A stretch of DNA of 15,951 nt from Zelonia costaricensis (Eukaryota; Euglenozoa; Kinetoplastea; Trypanosomatida; Trypanosomatidae), in the NCBI GenBank assembly GCA_030849075.1, contig JASAOO010002982.1:1-15951 (forward strand), in the 5' to 3' direction. Shown piece after piece: positions 15,757 through 15,951 of the stretch; the stretch's first letter is position 1, and every line of letters begins with the position of its first letter. The notes beneath the pieces were generated by a model. That model did not search any database. It was not told the DNA's origin and was given only the letters and a program-made list of their open reading frames with translations. A program made the position numbers and the translations under genes.

Positions 15757-15951
15757 TAGACACACGCACACACTAAGACACTCACGCACACGCACGTTGG
15801 GAGGAGACGAGCAACGGACGGCAGGAACACAGGTGAGGGATGGCCCCTGTGCGCGCACGTTTTCCCACGAATTCCCCTTTTTCCGCCTATTAGTGTACGT
15901 GGGGTATGTGTGTGTGTGTATGTGTGTTGGTGTTTACAAGTATGTGTTGAT

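Larger units (their letters stand above)
13641..15951. other. ATG-free leader/intergenic zone upstream of the membrane protein
   Basis: No gene is supported on either strand. The minus strand contains no ATG anywhere in these 2311 bases, whereas the plus strand has about 17. It holds several splice-acceptor candidates on the minus strand (AG at 14024, 15085 and 15511), purine runs, CA/GT repeats (14849-14877, 15250-15264, 15668-15686), a (GA)n tract (15740-15756), G-runs (14154-14211, 14975-14985) and one ambiguous base at 14316. It probably comprises leader sequence plus the 3' UTR of an upstream gene outside the window. Confidence 0.55.

Overview
The window looks like nuclear chromosomal DNA of a GC-rich trypanosomatid, most likely Leishmaniinae (Leishmania or a close relative). 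The reasons are four intronless genes all on the minus strand, as in a polycistronic directional gene cluster; long intergenic stretches full of (CA)n/(GT)n tracts and polypyrimidine runs; pyrimidine tracts ending in AG just upstream of the starts, as expected for spliced-leader trans-splicing; and proteins swollen by Ala/Pro/Ser/Gly low-complexity inserts. One gene resembles a kinetoplastid-only RNA-editing protein. A single N at 14316 points to a draft assembly.

Transcription runs right to left. 13641-15951 is an intergenic/leader zone whose minus strand has no ATG at all. 9228-13640 encodes a 1470-residue protein with a predicted signal peptide, a PSI-like Cys-rich ectodomain, seven predicted membrane segments, a Cys-rich zinc-ribbon-like cluster and a bacterial-type PH-like domain. 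I do not recognise it as a named protein. 5506-8637 encodes a mitochondrially targeted protein with two C2H2 fingers and a C-terminal OB-fold-like region, best called KREPA1 (MP81) of the RNA-editing core complex. 3134-3799 encodes the SUMO-conjugating enzyme UBC9. 544-1797 encodes a Trm7/FTSJ1-type tRNA 2'-O-ribose methyltransferase. 1-543 is its 3' flank and holds a probable splice acceptor for a further gene beyond the left edge.

The genes have no shared pathway; such clusters are normally transcribed together and separated by trans-splicing and polyadenylation, with control after transcription. KREPA1 next to UBC9 matches my recollection of neighbouring genes on T. brucei chromosome 2, which supports the KREPA1 call.

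The most interesting items are the unrecognised PSI/zinc-ribbon/PH-like seven-pass membrane protein, the 2.3-kb ATG-free leader zone in front of it (with a smaller one of 0.97 kb before UBC9), a C2H2 finger split by about 93 residues in the KREPA1-like protein, and a long AG-free pyrimidine tract on the opposite strand (2357-2551) just ahead of an ATG-started 184-codon frame.
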